Origin: Streptomyces sp. ICBB 8177
Lineage (GTDB): Bacteria; Actinomycetota; Actinomycetes; Streptomycetales; Streptomycetaceae
Assembly: GCF_003144095.1 (NCBI RefSeq)
Contig: NZ_NSKH01000003.1
Span: 196,086 to 260,085 of the forward strand
Reading direction: 5' to 3'
Length of the DNA: 64,000 nucleotides
Positions within the stretch are counted from its first letter, which is position 1. The number at the start of each line of letters is the position of its first letter. Both the position numbers and the translations under genes were made by a program. The notes below the pieces were generated by a model. That model was not told where the DNA came from. It searched no databases and was given only the letters and a program-made list of their open reading frames with translations. Below are positions 15,571-25,825 of this stretch, piece by piece.

Positions 15571-16344
15571 GTGTCTTCTCGCGCCAGGATCCTCACCGTC
15601 TGCTCCGCCGTCGTCGTGGCACTGCTGTGCGTGGCGGCCTTCGCACCGCTCCCGGTCACCATCGCCTACCCGGGCATGACCGCGAACGTCCTGGGCTCCA
15701 GCAGCGGCCAGAAGGTGATCACGATCACCGGCACGCCGACCCGCAGGACCAGCGGGCAGTTGCGCATGGTGACCATCGAGGCGACCGCGCCCAACGCGCC
15801 GGTGCACTTCCTGGACGTGGCCAGGGCGTGGTTCAGGACCGACGAGGCCGCCATGCCGCGCAGCGCCGTCTACCAGGGCTCGGCCCAGCAGGCCGACCAG
15901 GTCAACGCGCGAGAGATGCAGCAGTCGCAGGACGCGGCCACCTCGGCGGCCCTGGGTCATCTGGGCCTGTCCCCGAAGAAGGTCCACGTCGACCTGACAC
16001 TGGCCAACGTCGGCGGGCCCAGCGCGGGCCTGATGTTCACCCTGGGCATCGTCGACAGCATCGACGGCAACGGCCACGGCGGCGACCTGAGCGGCGGCCG
16101 GGTCATCGCCGGCACCGGCACCATCACCGCCAACGGCGCGGTCGGCGCGGTCGGCGGCGTCCCGCTCAAGGAGCAGGCGGCCCGGCACGACGGCGCCACC
16201 GTCTTCCTCACCCCCAAGGCCGAGTGCGCCGACGCCAAGGCGCTGCCCCCGGCGGGCCTGAAGGTGATCCCGGTGACCTCGCTCGACGACGCGCTGTCGG
16301 TGCTGTCCGCGCTCAACTCCGGTGGCAAGGTGCCGAGTTGCTGA
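15571..16344 (+). CDS. Membrane-anchored Lon-like (S16) serine protease without PDZ domain
   Basis: This 257-residue protein has one N-terminal transmembrane segment (about 5-28), placing the rest outside the membrane, and a C-terminal Lon-type S16 proteolytic domain. The Ser-Lys dyad is S151 (GGPSAGLMF) and K200 (VPLKEQA). It resembles YlbL proteases, yet there is no GxxG-type PDZ ligand-binding block between the membrane segment and the protease domain. The leaderless GTG start was chosen from the -10 spacing; an in-frame ATG nine bases upstream adds three residues. Substrates are unknown. There is no operon partner. Confidence 0.85.
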   Translation: MSSRARILTVCSAVVVALLCVAAFAPLPVTIAYPGMTANVLGSSSGQKVITITGTPTRRTSGQLRMVTIEATAPNAPVHFLDVARAWFRTDEAAMPRSAVYQGSAQQADQVNAREMQQSQDAATSAALGHLGLSPKKVHVDLTLANVGGPSAGLMFTLGIVDSIDGNGHGGDLSGGRVIAGTGTITANGAVGAVGGVPLKEQAARHDGATVFLTPKAECADAKALPPAGLKVIPVTSLDDALSVLSALNSGGKVPSC

Positions 16345-16397
16345 CGCAGCGCACGCGCTGAATCCCGCGCGAACCCCGTTCGGCCCGTCCGGACCGG

Positions 16398-16871
16398 TCA
16401 GTCCGCGTCCCGGGACGCCTGCTCGACCAGCGGGATGATCCGCAACGGCACCGGGTTCTCCATGACGATCGCCGTCGCGGCGCGCACGATGCCCTCGAAG
16501 CCGACCACGCGGTCGATCACCCGTTGCAGGTCCGCGTTGGAGCGCGCCACCAGGCGGCAGAGCATGTCGCCCTGGCCGGTGGTGGTGTGCAGCTCCAGCA
16601 CCTCCGGCACGCCCGCCAGGTGCGCCCGTACGTCCGTGCCCTGGCCCTGCTTGATCTCCAGCGTCGCGAACGCGGTCACCGGATAGCCCAGGGCGGCCGG
16701 GTCGACCTGCGGCCCGAAGCCGCGGATCACCCCCTTCTCCCGCATCCGGTCCAGCCGCGCCTGCACCGTGCCGCGGGCCACGCCCAGGCGCCGGGACGCC
16801 TCCAGGACGCCGATGCGCGGCTCCCGTTCCAGCAACCGGATCAGACGCCCGTCGAGCGCGTCGATGCCCAT
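16398..16871 (-). CDS. Lrp/AsnC-family transcriptional regulator
   Basis: A 157-residue Lrp-type regulator: N-terminal helix-turn-helix (about 3-60, with IGVLEASRRLGVARGTVQ) and a C-terminal RAM effector domain (about 68-150). The ATG at 16871 was chosen because MGIDALDGRLI is the standard opening; longer in-frame starts lack homology. It is divergent from hppD with a 121-bp gap that holds an inverted repeat, so it is probably the regulator of tyrosine/4-hydroxyphenylpyruvate breakdown (inference). An aromatic amino acid or its keto acid is the likely effector. Confidence 0.9.
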   Translation of the reverse strand: MGIDALDGRLIRLLEREPRIGVLEASRRLGVARGTVQARLDRMREKGVIRGFGPQVDPAALGYPVTAFATLEIKQGQGTDVRAHLAGVPEVLELHTTTGQGDMLCRLVARSNADLQRVIDRVVGFEGIVRAATAIVMENPVPLRIIPLVEQASRDAD

Positions 16872-16905
16872 CCGCCACCTCCCGTGGTCACCCTGCACAG
16901 ATTGA

Positions 16906-18105
<1,200 letters not shown>

Positions 18106-18207
18106 CGCGCCCCGCGGGCCAGGCGGGCCCGGCACGCCCGACGTGCCGGGTCCGGCGCGGGACGGGGAGTCCTTCCCTGACAGGGCGCACGGTGACACGC
18201 TGAGCCC

Positions 18208-19575
18208 ATGGGCGATCTGATCTCACTGCTGCGCACCGGACTCCCGGACGAGGCGGTGGTGGCCGACCCGGACATCACCGCCTCGTACGCCACCGACATG
18301 GCGAGCTTCTGCGACAGCGGCACCCCGGCCGTCGTGGTGCTGCCGCGCACCGTGGAACAGGTCCAGCACGTGATGCGGGTCGCCACGCGACTGCGCGTCC
18401 CCGTCGTCCCGCAGGGCGCCCGCACCGGCCTGTCGGGGGCCGCCAACGCCTCCGACGGCTGCGTGGTGCTGTCGCTGACGCGGATGAACCGCATCCTGGA
18501 GATCGACACCGTCGACCGGGTCGCCGTCGTGGAACCCGGTGTCGTCAACGCCGAGTTGTCCCGCGCGGCAGCCGCCGAGGGCCTGTACTACCCGCCGGAT
18601 CCCTCCAGTTGGGAGCAGTGCACCATCGGCGGCAACATCGGCACCGGCGCGGGCGGCCTGTGCTGCGTGAAGTACGGGGTCACCAGCGAGTACGTGATCG
18701 GTCTCGACGTCGTGCTGGCCGACGGGCGGCTGCTGCGCACCGGGCGGCGTACCGCCAAGGGCGTCGCGGGCTACGACCTGACCCGGCTGTTCGTGGGATC
18801 CGAGGGCAGCCTGGGCATCGTGGTGCGCGCGGTGCTCGCCCTCAAGCCCACCCCGCCCGCGCAACTGGCGCTGGCCGCGGAGTTCCCCTCGGTCGCCGCC
18901 GCCTGCGACGCGGTGTGCGCGATCGCGGAAGGAGGCCACGTCCCCTCGCTGCTGGAACTCATGGACCGCACGACGGTGCGGGCCGTCAACGACATGACGC
19001 GCATGGGCCTGCCGGACACGACCGAGGCCCTGCTGCTCGCCGCGTTCGACACCCCCGACCCCGCGGCCGACCTCGCCGCCGTCGCGGCGCTGTGCGCAGG
19101 GGCCGGGGCGAGCGCGGTGGTGCCCGCCGAGGACGCGGCGGAGTCCGAACTGCTGCTCCAGGCACGGCGCTGCGCGCTGCCCGCCCTGGAACGCGCCACC
19201 GGCACCACGATGATCGACGACGTCGCGGTGCCGCGCTCCCGGCTGGCCCGGATGCTGGACGGCGTGGCCGCCATCGCCGACCGGTACGACCTGGTCATTG
19301 GGGTGTGCGCGCACGCGGGCGACGGCAACACCCACCCGGTGGTCTGCTTCGACCCGGCCGACGCCGACCAGACCCGGCGGGCCCGCGCGTCCTTCGACGA
19401 GATCATGGCGCTCGGCCTCGAACTCGGCGGCACCATCACCGGCGAACACGGCGTCGGCGTGCTGAAGAAGGACTGGCTGGCCCGCGAACTCGGCCCGGTG
19501 GCGCTGGAGTTGCAGCGCGGCGTCAAGCAGGTCTTCGACCCCCTCGGGCTGCTCAACCCGGGCAAGCTGTTCTGA
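18208..19575 (+). CDS. FAD-linked oxidase, GlcD/D-lactate dehydrogenase type
   Basis: A 455-residue flavoprotein of the FAD-binding PCMH/GlcD family, which oxidises 2-hydroxy acids such as glycolate or D-lactate. The FAD-binding domain contains PQGARTGLSGAA near 71-82 and IGGNIGTGAGG near 140-150. The C-terminal oxidase domain ends with the family signature ITGEHGVGVLKK and FDPLGLLNPGKLF. It follows hppD on the same strand after 102 bp, so co-transcription is possible but not shown. The hexamer CACGCT 6 nt before the ATG could be a leaderless -10. The exact substrate is not determined by sequence. Confidence 0.88.
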   Translation: MGDLISLLRTGLPDEAVVADPDITASYATDMASFCDSGTPAVVVLPRTVEQVQHVMRVATRLRVPVVPQGARTGLSGAANASDGCVVLSLTRMNRILEIDTVDRVAVVEPGVVNAELSRAAAAEGLYYPPDPSSWEQCTIGGNIGTGAGGLCCVKYGVTSEYVIGLDVVLADGRLLRTGRRTAKGVAGYDLTRLFVGSEGSLGIVVRAVLALKPTPPAQLALAAEFPSVAAACDAVCAIAEGGHVPSLLELMDRTTVRAVNDMTRMGLPDTTEALLLAAFDTPDPAADLAAVAALCAGAGASAVVPAEDAAESELLLQARRCALPALERATGTTMIDDVAVPRSRLARMLDGVAAIADRYDLVIGVCAHAGDGNTHPVVCFDPADADQTRRARASFDEIMALGLELGGTITGEHGVGVLKKDWLARELGPVALELQRGVKQVFDPLGLLNPGKLF

Positions 19576-19595
19576 CCCCCGCTCCCCGGCCGCCG

Positions 19596-20072
19596 TCAGG
19601 CACCGCCCTCCGGCGCGTCGTCGCCCGGCCATGGATCGCGCGGCCACAGCTCGTCGCGCGTGGTCGGTGCCAGCAGCCGGCTCAGGCCGTCCTCCATCCC
19701 CAGTTGCTCGTGCTCGGTGCCGGGCGGCACGACGCGCAACGTCCGCTCCAGCCAGGCCGCCACCGGCGAGGACGCCGCCTCCAGCAGCGCGTTGCCGTCC
19801 GGGGAGCTGAGCGCGAGGCACACCACGCTGCGGCCCTCCACCTTCGCCGGCCAGATCCGCACGTCCCCGTGCCCGCACGGCCGGAACACCCCTTCGACCA
19901 GCAGCTCCCTGGCGAACGTCCAGTTCACCGGGGAGTCGGAGCCGATGTGGAAGGTGATGTGCACGGCGAACGGATCGTCGGCCCGGTAGACCAGCCGGGC
20001 GGGCACCGGCACGCTGCGCTCGGGGGAGAGCACCAGGTTCAGTTCGAGTTCGCGTTCCACCACGGTGTGCAT
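19596..20072 (-). CDS. ssgG: SsgA-like protein, probable SsgG (sporulation septation)
   Basis: A 158-residue member of the SsgA-like family found in morphologically complex actinomycetes. These proteins guide septum placement and wall remodelling during sporulation. Family features include the opening HTVVERELELNLVLSP, the central DPFAVHITFHIG and WTFARELLVEG, and a C-terminal ELERTL-like helix. The name SsgG rests on memory that the S. coelicolor paralogue next to hppD and this oxidase is ssgG; other paralogues are possible. AGGAAAGG about 10 nt upstream supports the ATG. It is convergent with the oxidase gene, with only 20 bp between. A longer acidic, Trp-containing tail follows the core. 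Confidence 0.85.
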   Translation of the reverse strand: MHTVVERELELNLVLSPERSVPVPARLVYRADDPFAVHITFHIGSDSPVNWTFARELLVEGVFRPCGHGDVRIWPAKVEGRSVVCLALSSPDGNALLEAASSPVAAWLERTLRVVPPGTEHEQLGMEDGLSRLLAPTTRDELWPRDPWPGDDAPEGGA

Positions 20073-20367
20073 GAAGAGACGTCCTTTCCTCGGCGACCCC
20101 TGGCGGAGTGACGCAGCGGGCGCTGCGGGGGCCGCACCGGGAGAGAGCGCATACTCCCCACACCATTACGCGACTTGCGCGGACTGTGTTGGGTTTTTCG
20201 GAACGTCTCCCGGGCCCGGCGCGCAACGGCTAAAGGGGCGCTCGGCCCGAACGCGCGCCGGGCGCGCGCGTTCGGTGGGCGAACGTCCGATTGATCCGGC
20301 TTCGGGGGCGCGCGTTCTTCGTTAGTGTCTTCCCCCGGGTACTTGGCGCAGAGGGGAGTTGGGGGCA

Positions 20368-21729
20368 TTGTCGACCTCCGGTGGCGGAGCGGAATCACCT
20401 CGTGAGGGGTACTACCCGGACCCGTCGATCCCGGGCTATGTCCGGTACTGGAACGGCTCCGCATGGGTGCCCGGCACCAGTCGCCCGCAGCCCGCGCCGG
20501 GCGAGGTGCTGACCCCGCCGGCCGCGGCCGTCTCGGCGGCCTCCTCCGCCCCCGCGCCCGCCCCCGCTCCCGCGCCCGTCAGGCCGCCCGCGTCGGTCGA
20601 GGAGTCCGGCCCGATGTTCCTGGACGAGGACCCCGCCGCGCCGGTCGCGCAGCACGGCGAGCGGGCCGCGGGGGAGTCGGCATGGAAGGCGGACCCGGCA
20701 CGGCAGTCCGGCGTGGGCGAGGACGCGCGCCGGGTGGCGTGGGGCTCGCAGGACGCCAAGGGGGCGGAGCAGGGCGGGAGTTCGCAGGCCGAAGCGGCGT
20801 CGCCCGCCGGGGCCGCGCCGACGCCGCCCGCGCCCGCCCCGCCTTCCGGTGCGCAGCCCGCCGCCCCGGCTTCCGGCGCGCAGGCCGCGGAGTCGGCCCC
20901 GCCCGCCTCGGCCCCCGTCGCCTCCGCGCCTGCCGCCTCCGCGCCCGCCCCCGGCGCGGGGGTCGCTCGTGAGAGTGGTTACGGGTACCCGCGCACCGCG
21001 CCCCCCGCCGCGCCCGCCGGGGGCTACGGCTACCCGCAGGGCAACGCACCGGCCGCGCCCGGCAGTTACGGCTACCCGCAGCCGCGGAGCGGCTCCGGCG
21101 ACCCCGCCGTGCCATGGCAGCGCCAGGTGCAGCGGCTGGCGGCACCCGCGCAGGACGCGGCGGGCGAGGCCGCCGAGGCGCACCCGGTGCCCTGGCGCCC
21201 GCCGGCCGCCCCGAGCAACCCCTTCCTCGCCGCCCAGGAGCCGGACCGCCCCGCGGGCCCCGGCCGCCGCCTGCTCGCCGGGATCGTGGACACCGTCGTG
21301 CTCGGCGCGGTCGTCGGCGCCGCCACGTTCCCGCTGGTGACCGCGTCCGTCCGGCACCTCCAGCACAAGATCGACGCCGCCCGGCTCAGCGGTGAGAACG
21401 TGCAGATCTGGCTGATCGACGGCACGACCGGCCTCTACCTCGGCATCGTGCTGGCCGTCCTGCTCGTCGCCGGACTGCTCTACGAGGCGCTGCCGACCGC
21501 CCGCTGGGGCCGCACGCTGGGCAAGAGGCTGCTGGGTGTGCGGGTGCTGGACATCGAGTCGCAGCTCACGCCGGGCTTCGGCCGGTCGCTGCGCCGGATG
21601 CTGGTGCGCCTGGTCCTGCACCTGCTGGTGATCGGTGTGGTCAACGACGTGTGGTGCCTGTTCGACCGCCCCTGGCGGCAGTGCTGGCACGACAAGGCCG
21701 CCCGCACCTTCGTCGCCGGCGGCTCCTGA
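20368..21729 (+). CDS. RDD-family membrane protein with N-terminal DUF2510 domain
   Basis: About 453 residues. The N-terminus is a DUF2510 module (REGYYPDPSIPGYVRYWNG), followed by about 230 residues rich in Pro, Ala and Ser with repeated GYGYP motifs, probably disordered and cytoplasmic. The C-terminal 160 residues are the RDD domain with three hydrophobic segments, including LLAGIVDTVVLGAVVGA and LGKRLLGVRV. The start is a rare TTG at 20368, favoured because GAGGGGAG is about 10 nt upstream; a TTG nine bases earlier is the alternative. A second RDD gene follows on the same strand, 75 bp downstream. The transported substrate or role is unknown. Confidence 0.78.
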   Translation: MSTSGGGAESPREGYYPDPSIPGYVRYWNGSAWVPGTSRPQPAPGEVLTPPAAAVSAASSAPAPAPAPAPVRPPASVEESGPMFLDEDPAAPVAQHGERAAGESAWKADPARQSGVGEDARRVAWGSQDAKGAEQGGSSQAEAASPAGAAPTPPAPAPPSGAQPAAPASGAQAAESAPPASAPVASAPAASAPAPGAGVARESGYGYPRTAPPAAPAGGYGYPQGNAPAAPGSYGYPQPRSGSGDPAVPWQRQVQRLAAPAQDAAGEAAEAHPVPWRPPAAPSNPFLAAQEPDRPAGPGRRLLAGIVDTVVLGAVVGAATFPLVTASVRHLQHKIDAARLSGENVQIWLIDGTTGLYLGIVLAVLLVAGLLYEALPTARWGRTLGKRLLGVRVLDIESQLTPGFGRSLRRMLVRLVLHLLVIGVVNDVWCLFDRPWRQCWHDKAARTFVAGGS

Positions 21730-21804
21730 CCGCCTCCTCCCCTGCGTCCCCCGAACGGGCCAGGAGCGCGGGCGGGGGCGCGGCGGCCGGGTTTGACTCG
21801 GTGC

Positions 21805-22458
21805 ATGAGTACCGATCAGCCGCCGCCCGGCTCGGGCGACCAGCCGCCCGAAGACCCGTTGGGGAAGCGGCCGGAAGGCGGCGAGGGCACGCCCTACGGC
21901 TCCGGCGGGCCGTACGGTGCCCCGCCCCCCGGACCGGCCGAACAGCCCTTCGGCGGCGGCACCGGCACCCCGCCGCCGTACGACGCCTCGTACGGCACGC
22001 AGGCCCCCGATCCGCTGGCCGGGATGCCGCCGCTGGCCGCCCGGCCGCGCCGTCTGCTGGCCCGGATCATCGACGCGTTGATCGTCGGCATCCCGCTCGG
22101 CATCATCCTGGGCTTCGGCTTCGGCGGCTACAACTACAACAACACCGGGCGCAGCTTCTGGGAGGAGCTGATCTACGCCGTCGTCTACTTCCTCTACGAC
22201 GGCTACATGCTCACCACCCGGGGCCAGACCTTCGGCAAGATGGCGATGAAGATCCGCGTGGCCATGCTGGAGAACGGCACCACCCCGGCCGGTCAGCCCG
22301 GCTGGACCCGGGCGGCCGTCTACGCGCTGCCGCCCATCGTGCCGTGCTGCGGTTCGCTGTTCTGGCTGGTGAACGTCCTGTGGTGCCTGTGGGACAAGCC
22401 GTACCACCAGTGCCTGCACGACAAGTCGGCGAAGACGGTCGTGGTCTCGACGGCCTGA
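21805..22458 (+). CDS. RDD-family membrane protein
   Basis: A 217-residue paralogue of the preceding protein. The first 70 residues are Pro/Gly rich and probably disordered. An RDD domain follows: RRLLARIIDALIVGIPLGII, a second hydrophobic segment near 118-130 and a third near 170-190 (PPIVPCCGSLFWLVNVLWCL). It lacks the DUF2510 module. The ATG at 21805 gives a typical MSTDQPPP opening. RDD proteins have been linked to ion transport in a few bacteria, but nothing here specifies function. The pair likely arose by duplication. Confidence 0.85.
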   Translation: MSTDQPPPGSGDQPPEDPLGKRPEGGEGTPYGSGGPYGAPPPGPAEQPFGGGTGTPPPYDASYGTQAPDPLAGMPPLAARPRRLLARIIDALIVGIPLGIILGFGFGGYNYNNTGRSFWEELIYAVVYFLYDGYMLTTRGQTFGKMAMKIRVAMLENGTTPAGQPGWTRAAVYALPPIVPCCGSLFWLVNVLWCLWDKPYHQCLHDKSAKTVVVSTA

Positions 22459-22479
22459 GCGCGGACCCGTGGGCGGGCC

Positions 22480-22743
22480 TCAGCGGCGCAGCGACACCGG
22501 GGTGCGGGCGGCCGGGCGGGACGGCGGGGCAGGTTCCGCGGCCGCGCCCGGTGGCTCGGGGGTCCGCAGGGCGCGTGGCATCGCCACGGTGAGGGCGACG
22601 AGCAGCCCGAGCGCCAGCCCGGCCAGCGCTATGACGATCACACCGGGGCCTTCGTGCACTCCGGACAAGAGCAGCATCGCCAGGGTCGACAGGACGACGG
22701 TGGCCGAACCAGAGGCGCACTGGACGCGGGTCGGACGCGGCAT
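22480..22743 (-). CDS. Small hypothetical membrane protein
   Basis: An 87-residue protein with two hydrophobic segments, about residues 9-25 (SATVVLSTLAMLLLSG) and 33-53 (VIVIALAGLALGLLVALTV), then a Pro/Ala/Arg-rich tail. I do not recognise a family. It is convergent with the RDD gene, ending 22 bp beyond it. The ATG at 22743 follows a TCGAGGACGG stretch with a plausible GAGG ribosome site. Both strands of the surrounding region were checked and this frame has the best codon pattern. It is probably a conserved actinobacterial membrane protein. Confidence 0.6.
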   Translation of the reverse strand: MPRPTRVQCASGSATVVLSTLAMLLLSGVHEGPGVIVIALAGLALGLLVALTVAMPRALRTPEPPGAAAEPAPPSRPAARTPVSLRR

Positions 22744-23059
22744 GGCGGAATCCGTCCTCGATACGGGGGGTGTGGCTCGTACGTCGGTCAGGGCGTGGCG
22801 GTGCCGCCCTGAAGACTCTACGAGTCCGCATGCCCGATGGGAACGCCCGGTAAGCGCGACCTCACTCCTGGTGCGATGCACAAGGGGCGCACGGATTCAC
22901 ACCGCCCCGTGAGCCCCAGCCGTGACGGCGGCAAGTGACCGGAAAGCGGCTCCGCCGGCCCTCCGTCCGGCCGCCCTCGCCTGGCGCGTCCGGGGCGTCC
23001 GGCCCGATCATCGAAGCAGGGGAGCGCCGGGGGAACCGGGGGAGAGAGCGGGACGGGAC

Positions 23060-23371
23060 GTGGCACCTGGTGGATTCAGCAGACTTCCGAGCGGCAGCGT
23101 GGTGGTCGCGCTGACGCTGCCGCACCCTGACGCGGCACGGCACGGCGGAACCGGCACGATACGCGTCCTGGTCCACGCCGCCAACCGCCAGCGCGCCCTG
23201 ACCCGGATCCGGAACCTGGGCTTCCGCTCGGTCCGCCTCACCGGCAACGCCGAGCCGCCCACCCCCGACGAGATATCGGCCGTGCTGCACCACCCGGACG
23301 GCATGGTCTGGCGCCGCAGCAAGGCCTGCGACACCGACCTGTGGCAGCCGCTGAGCGCCCTGCGCGCGTAG
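23060..23371 (+). CDS. Hypothetical protein, 103 residues
   Basis: I do not recognise a family. The GTG at 23060 was chosen because a purine-rich ribosome site (GGAGAGAGCGGG) precedes it and the upstream in-frame sequence has no coding character. The product is a soluble alpha/beta-looking protein with VVVALTLPHPDA at the start, a basic central helix (ANRQRALTRIRNLG), and a C-terminus TDLWQPLSALRA. There is no signal peptide or membrane segment. It is convergent with pncA, with 19 bp between the stops. Confidence 0.6.
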   Translation: MAPGGFSRLPSGSVVVALTLPHPDAARHGGTGTIRVLVHAANRQRALTRIRNLGFRSVRLTGNAEPPTPDEISAVLHHPDGMVWRRSKACDTDLWQPLSALRA

Positions 23372-23390
23372 CCGCGGCCTGGCCTCGGCC

Positions 23391-23981
23391 CTACCCGCCC
23401 ACCACGGGCTCGCCCACCAGCGTCACCCCGGCCGCGCGCATCTCCTCCAGCGCCCGCGCCGTGGTCCGCGGCGCGACCCCCGCGGTCAGCTCCAGCAGCA
23501 CCCGTACCGTGAACCCCTCGCGCGCCGCGTCCAGCGCGGTGGCCCGCACGCAGTGGTCGGTGGCGATCCCCACGATGTCGACCTCCGCGACGTCCCGCTG
23601 CCGCAGCCAGTCCGCGAGCCCGGTGCCGTGCTCGTCGGTGCCCTCGAAGCCGCTGTACGCCGCCGCGTACGCGCCTTTGTCGAAGACCGCCTCGACCCCG
23701 CCGGACGCCACCGCGGGCGCGAAGTTCGGGTGGAACCCGGCGCCCTCGGTCCCGGCCACGCAGTGCCGCGGCCAGGTGTGCACGTAGTCCGGGCGGCCGG
23801 AGAAGTGCGCGCCGGGGTCCACGTGGTGGTCGCGGGTCGCCACGACGTGCCGGTAGCCCGGCTGCGCCTGGGCGACCAGGTCGGTGACGGCGGCGGCCAC
23901 CCCCGCGCCGCCCGCGACGGCCAGGCTGCCGCCCTCGCAGAAGTCGTTCTGCACGTCCACCACGATCAGTGCCCGCTGCAT
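23391..23981 (-). CDS. pncA: Nicotinamidase (isochorismatase fold)
   Basis: PncA hydrolyses nicotinamide to nicotinic acid and ammonia, the first step of NAD salvage. The 196-residue protein has the catalytic triad D9 ([13 protein letters not shown]), K102 (FDKGAYAAAYS) and C144 (IATDHCVRATA), plus the metal-binding region around TRDHHVDPGAHF. It is the second gene of a two-gene unit: its ATG at 23981 lies 16 nt inside the end of pncB, so the two are translated together. The product feeds directly into PncB. The length is normal. Confidence 0.95.
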   Translation of the reverse strand: MQRALIVVDVQNDFCEGGSLAVAGGAGVAAAVTDLVAQAQPGYRHVVATRDHHVDPGAHFSGRPDYVHTWPRHCVAGTEGAGFHPNFAPAVASGGVEAVFDKGAYAAAYSGFEGTDEHGTGLADWLRQRDVAEVDIVGIATDHCVRATALDAAREGFTVRVLLELTAGVAPRTTARALEEMRAAGVTLVGEPVVGG

Positions 23982-25357
23982 GACGCCCGTCCTTCCCCGG
24001 TTCCCGCCGTCACGAACTCCGTCGGGATGACCGGCTCGCCACGCGAGAGCTGGGTCGCCGACAGCGGCAGCCCGGCCCGCGCCTCGATGTGCCGGGTGCG
24101 GGCCGCCTCCAGCGGCTCGCGTCCCACGACCTCGCCGCGCACGACCAGCGGCACCAGCAGCCGCCGGTCCTGGAGATCGGCCGGGACCGGCCCGGTGCCG
24201 ACCACCTCGGCCTCCGCCACGCCGTCCTCGTCCAGCCGGCGGGCCGCCCACTTGCGGCCGCCCACCGAGGTCTTCGTGCCCATCGACTTCTTGGCGACCG
24301 CCACCAGCTCGTCGTCCCCCTCGCCGGCCCTGGCCACCAGCTTGTAGACCATCGAGCAGGTCGGGTGGCCGCTGCCGGTGACCAGCGAGGTGCCCACCCC
24401 GTAGGCGTCCACCGGAGCCGCCGCGAGCGAGGCGATGGCGTACTCGTCCAGGTCGGAGGTGACCACGATGCGGGTCTTGGCCGCGCCCAGGTCGTCCAGC
24501 TGCTGGCGGACCCGGTGGGCGAGCAGCAGCAGGTCGCCGGAGTCGATGCGCACCGCGCCCAGCTCGGGCCCTGCGACCTCGACCGCGGTCCGCACCGCCT
24601 CGGCCACGTCGTAGGTGTCGACCAGCAGCGTCGTGCCGCTGCCCATGGACTGCACCTGGGCCCGGAAGGCGTCGCGCTCGGTGTCGTGCAGCAGGGTGAA
24701 CGCGTGCGCGCTGGTGCCGACGGTCGGGATGCCGTAGCGGAAGCCCGCGGCCAGGTCGGAGGTGGTGGTGAAGCCGCCGACGTAGGCGGCGCGCGAGGAG
24801 GCGACGGCGCCGAGTTCGTGGGTGCGCCGGGCGCCCATCTCCATCAGCGGGCGCCCCCCGGCGGCCACCGCCATCCGGGACGCGGCCGCGGCGACCGCCG
24901 AGTCGTGGTTGAGGATCGACAGCACCACCGTCTCCAGCAGCACCCCCTCGGCGAACGTGCCCTCGACCCGCATGATCGGAGAGCCGGGGAAGTACACCTC
25001 GCCCTCGGGGTAGCCGTGGATGTCGCCGCGGAAGCGGAAATCGGCCAGCCAGTCGAGGGTGGCCCGGTCCACGACCTTCTCGCGGGCCAGGAAGCCCAGC
25101 ACGTCGTCGTCGAACCGGAAGTTCTCCACCGCGTCCAGCACCCGCCCGGTCCCGGCGACCACCCCGTAGCGGCGGCCCTCCGGCAGCCGCCGGGTGAAGA
25201 CCTCGAAGACCGAGCGCCGGTGCGCCGCGCCGCTGTGCAGAGCGGCCTGCAGCATGGTCAGCTCGTACCGGTCGGTGAACAGCGCCGTGGACGGCACGGC
25301 CACCGGCAGTCCCAGGGCGGAACCGGTCAGCCGGTCGGGCCCGTCTGGAGAGTTCAT
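23966..25357 (-). CDS. pncB: Nicotinate phosphoribosyltransferase
   Basis: PncB makes nicotinate mononucleotide from nicotinic acid and PRPP at the cost of ATP. The 463-residue protein shows the family opening [17 protein letters not shown], the block [19 protein letters not shown] and the phosphoribosyl-binding region [13 protein letters not shown]. The C-terminal third contains [14 protein letters not shown]. It is first in the pncB-pncA unit and overlaps pncA by 16 nt. It is divergent from clpS, and the shared intergenic region carries a short inverted repeat at 25380-25394 that may be an NAD-related operator (inference). The ATG at 25357 fits the family start. Confidence 0.94.
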   Translation of the reverse strand: MNSPDGPDRLTGSALGLPVAVPSTALFTDRYELTMLQAALHSGAAHRRSVFEVFTRRLPEGRRYGVVAGTGRVLDAVENFRFDDDVLGFLAREKVVDRATLDWLADFRFRGDIHGYPEGEVYFPGSPIMRVEGTFAEGVLLETVVLSILNHDSAVAAAASRMAVAAGGRPLMEMGARRTHELGAVASSRAAYVGGFTTTSDLAAGFRYGIPTVGTSAHAFTLLHDTERDAFRAQVQSMGSGTTLLVDTYDVAEAVRTAVEVAGPELGAVRIDSGDLLLLAHRVRQQLDDLGAAKTRIVVTSDLDEYAIASLAAAPVDAYGVGTSLVTGSGHPTCSMVYKLVARAGEGDDELVAVAKKSMGTKTSVGGRKWAARRLDEDGVAEAEVVGTGPVPADLQDRRLLVPLVVRGEVVGREPLEAARTRHIEARAGLPLSATQLSRGEPVIPTEFVTAGTGEGRASCSGH

Positions 25358-25379
25358 GGCCGGATCCTACCCCCACTAG

Positions 25380-25394
25380 TCGTCAGAGTGACGA
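25380..25394. promoter_or_regulatory. Inverted repeat in the pncB/clpS divergent region
   Basis: TCGTCA and TGACGA form a perfect inverted repeat around GAG, 23 bp before the pncB start. It lies at a position suited to an operator for the NAD salvage pair. Which regulator binds is unknown. Confidence 0.4.
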
Positions 25395-25491
25395 TTTCCC
25401 TTCCTGTGATGATCGTACGGCGCGTCGGGCGGCGGGCGCCAAGGCCCCCGCGCGATCGCAACGGCCGCACCGAAGTGGCAGCATGGGAAGC

Positions 25492-25794
25492 GTGAGTGTC
25501 GCCCCCGCGGAAATCGAGCAGACCGAGTCGAGCGAAGCGCCCTTCGAGGTGCCTTCCCCCGATGTCCCCTGGGTGACGGTCGTCCACAACGACCCGGTCA
25601 ACCTGATGAGCTACGTCACCTACGTCTTCCAGGCCTACTTCGGTTACTCGAAGGACAAGGCCAAGAAGCTGATGATGGACGTGCACAACAAGGGTCGCGC
25701 CGCCGTCTCCACGGGCAGCCGTGAGGAGATGGAGCGCGACGTGCAGGCCATGCACGGCTACGGTCTGTGGGCCACGCTCACCCAGGACCGCTGA
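25492..25794 (+). CDS. clpS: ATP-dependent Clp protease adaptor ClpS
   Basis: ClpS delivers N-degron substrates to the ClpAP/ClpCP protease. The 100-residue protein contains the full ClpS core: [19 protein letters not shown], the ligand-pocket region, [12 protein letters not shown] and the C-terminal HGYGLWATL. The start is GTG at 25492 because CAGCAT (25479-25484) ends exactly 7 nt before it, the same leaderless spacing seen at many genes here; an in-frame ATG at 25483 would add three residues. It is followed after 31 bp by a DUF2017 gene on the same strand, a neighbourhood conserved in actinobacteria. Confidence 0.93.
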   Translation: MSVAPAEIEQTESSEAPFEVPSPDVPWVTVVHNDPVNLMSYVTYVFQAYFGYSKDKAKKLMMDVHNKGRAAVSTGSREEMERDVQAMHGYGLWATLTQDR

Positions 25795-25825
25795 CCCGAC
25801 CCAGCTGGGAGACTTGACGGGCCTC

